Source: Dactylellina haptotyla (taxonomy: Eukaryota; Ascomycota; Orbiliomycetes; Orbiliales; Orbiliaceae). From it: 64,000 bases of DNA. Location: contig CM062380.1 of the NCBI GenBank assembly GCA_031310005.1, forward strand, positions 3,162,001-3,226,000, given 5' to 3'. This document shows positions 61,908 through 64,000 of this stretch, in pieces. The notes beneath the pieces are model-generated. The model searched no databases and had not been told where the DNA came from. It was given only the letters and a program-made list of their open reading frames with translations. Positions within the stretch are counted from its first letter, which is position 1; every line of letters starts with the position of its first letter. The position numbers and the translations under genes are program-made.

Positions 61908-64000
61908 ATGTCGAAGCACAACAGACAGGACCCGATACCTCTCGAACCGACAACCTCAAAACGGCCGAGACTGGATGATGACCCTTACCATTACTCCCTC
62001 CAGCATCACACGCCCCACCACGTCCACCACATCCCCCACCACCAGCAATCCTTCCAACAAGTCCAGCATTCCCCCTCCAAACCGAGGTATCCAACCCCTG
62101 CAGAGCTTCTGTTAAATCCCAAAGCCGCACGGTTGGCTGCGGCTTCAGCTTCTCAAACACCATATGGATCCTCGGGTAGCGGCAGCGGCAGCAGTTTAGG
62201 TAGCACGCCGGGTTATGCCAGCAGTGGGAGCGGTGCATCTGGGTTTTCGACAGGTGGAGTAATCAGACAAGGGAATAATGTTACTCTGCCGCCGCTGCAG
62301 TTACAGGATGCTGGTTCTCGGGCTGCGAATATGCTGTTGAATTTGCACGGTGTCGCGGAGAGGAAACCTACCATCTCGCCTTTTGGAAGCAGACATAGCA
62401 GTCCATTTGGGAGGCAACCGCAGCAGCAACAACAACAACAACCGCTACAGCAGCAGCAGCAAGGCTATACAGGGTATACTGGAGAAAGTAGCAGTGGCAA
62501 CAGTGGGCATATGAGGAGCAGTAGTGCTGGATTTGCCGGCTCCAATGGGAGGAGCTCAGGCATGAGATCTATACCTAGACTGGAAGATACAGGATCTAAA
62601 TCGACGACGAGACGGCTGAAACGGTCACCTACGCCGGAGATACAGTTCCTGAACAGCAGGTTTTCGACAGGATCTTCGCATGTTAGAAACTCGTCTGTCG
62701 TAGACTTGACAAATGGTAAGTTCTTGTCAACAGTTACCTATAATTTCGAATATATACAGAGGCTAAAGGGATGAATCTCAATACAGAGGAGGAAGAAGAT
62801 GATATAATCTACAGCGGCACAAAATCTATAGCGCCGGTAGTTTGTTACGGCATGATTGTAAAAGTACAAGCATCGATAGCAGTTATCCCCGACCCACCAC
62901 CAAACCTCGACCCTCTGAGTTTTGGACGAATGTGGCCTAAAATCCCAGTCACATTAACACGCGGCGATCCCAAGTCCTACGTTGTCAACTTGACGACGGC
63001 ATCTGGGACGAATGTGGGAACACTCAGAGGTGCGAATGCTAAAGCCATGGCCTCACTTATGGACCTAGGATTAGTCGACAGAACACAGGCGATTATTCTA
63101 CCTAGATATAAGGGATTCGAAGTAGCTGGGCAACCGACGTCTAAAAGTGTGGAGATGACCATCACATTATACGGTACCGAGGGGAATGCGAAGAAGGTCG
63201 GCAACATGTTGGGACAACATAACCTATTTCTTCAGGATCCGATAGATAAGGATCCGAAATTCCCCTACAGGAATCCACAGTACCCGGAAGAACAGCGGGA
63301 GAATGGAAATGCGTATATGGCTGCCATCGACCGTGCGAGGTTAGGGAAGGCTACTTATTCGATAAGGACAACCGAGGAAGTCAAGAACGAGATTACTCAG
63401 GTCCTAGATTCGCTGGAGAAGGTGCAGGTTTTGGAGGAGACGGAAGCGGAACCGAGTATTACGACGGCTATGCTGCCACATCAGAAGCAGGGATTGAACT
63501 TTATGCTGAAGAAGGAGAGTGAGAGAACGTACGAACAGGGTGATGATGCTACCTCGTTTTGGAACGTGAGGATATCGCCGGGCGGAGTTAAGATGTACCA
63601 TAATGTCATCACGGGACAGCAGACTAGGTCGAAACCACCGGGTTGCCTGGGAGGTATACTGGCCGATGATATGGGTCTTGGAAAAACGGTAAGAGAGGAT
63701 AAAGGGATTATGATACATCGTTCTGAGGTGGCTAATGTTGGTATAGCTTACGGTACTCTCCTTAGTCGTCGCAACCTTGCAAGACGCTGCCAACTTTGGA
63801 AATCGCCGAAAGGATGGACCAAGCAGCGAACACGACTTGTCCCTTATGTACGCCAAGAGCACACTGCTTATTTGTCCTCTGTCCGTTCTTGTGAATTGGG
63901 AAGATCAGATTAGAATGCACGTGCTGCCGGATACGATATCGTATTATGTTTATCACGGAAACAATCGACTCTCGGATCTCAACGAACTGGCAAAATACGA
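61908..64000 (+). CDS. HIRAN-SNF2 helicase (HLTF/Rad5-like), 3' partial
   Basis: Three exons are visible: 61908-62715, 62760-63688 and 63747 to the window end, giving 663 full codons of a longer protein. The first 270 residues are disordered, with His-rich, Ser/Gly-rich and polyglutamine stretches. A HIRAN-like domain follows (about 290-410), with an SYVVNLTTASGTNVGTLRGA core like that of HLTF. The SNF2 core begins TAMLPHQKQGLNFML, and Walker A is GGILADDMGLGKTLTVLSLV, split by intron 2 right after GKT. Motif Ia (TLLICPLSVLVNWEDQIRMH) follows. The HIRAN-SNF2 order marks HLTF/Rad5 fork-remodelling translocases, which add a RING finger later, beyond the window. Intron 1 has two in-frame acceptors 27 bp apart (62759 and 62786), giving NEAKGMNLNT or a shorter form. 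Confidence 0.9.
62419..62461 (+). repeat. CAG/CAA trinucleotide tract (polyglutamine)
   Basis: A CAG/CAA-rich stretch encodes two Gln runs (seven and five, separated by Pro-Leu) in the disordered N-terminus of the helicase. Confidence 0.9.

Overview
This is nuclear DNA of a filamentous ascomycete (Pezizomycotina). The genes carry many short introns (about 50-180 bp) with GTRNGT donors, CTAAY branch points and YAG acceptors. The family set is fungal: a Ppo-type fatty-acid dioxygenase, an AreB/ASD-4-type GATA factor, Pbi2-like inhibitors, Lsb6, Pep7/Vac1 and Rrn7. The species cannot be fixed from this window.

Layout. 0-14 kb: a 5'-truncated PPR protein (+), an APH/choline-kinase-like protein (+), a secreted subtilisin (-), an 11-exon dioxygenase-P450 fusion (+) and an AT-hook protein (+). 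14.9-32.8 kb: housekeeping genes, namely Fyv7 (+), Pep7/Vac1 (-), Bms1 (-), two tandem I9 proteinase inhibitors (+), Rrn7 (+) and ubiquitin-L40 (+). 34.6-36.9 kb: a nodulin-like MFS transporter (+). 36.9-51.8 kb: about 15 kb with no recognisable protein gene, apart from a tRNA-like Pol III unit at 37.7 kb. 51.8-64 kb: the GATA factor (+), the type II PI4-kinase Lsb6 (+) and the start of a HIRAN-SNF2 (HLTF/Rad5-like) helicase (+) cut by the window end.

How the genes relate. There is no operon or clear biosynthetic cluster. Four genes within 18 kb serve ribosome production: Fyv7 and Bms1 (SSU processome), Rrn7 (Pol I core factor) and ubiquitin-L40. Pep7 and Lsb6 are endosomal/phosphoinositide proteins. 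The subtilisin and the two I9-type inhibitors belong to one protease/inhibitor system in principle, but lie 22 kb apart.

Most unusual points. (1) The ubiquitin-L40 start codon is split by an intron and followed by a 7-nt exon. (2) A tRNA-like Pol III unit carries a 121-nt structured insertion where the anticodon loop should be. (3) The dioxygenase has lost the P450 heme-thiolate Cys, gained a charged insertion of about 105 residues and gained a Cys-rich tail. (4) The two I9 inhibitor genes share all three intron positions and phases. (5) A tRNA-related inverted pair lies upstream of them. No CRISPR, rRNA gene or intact transposon was seen. Exon boundaries were read by eye from splice signals and protein continuity.
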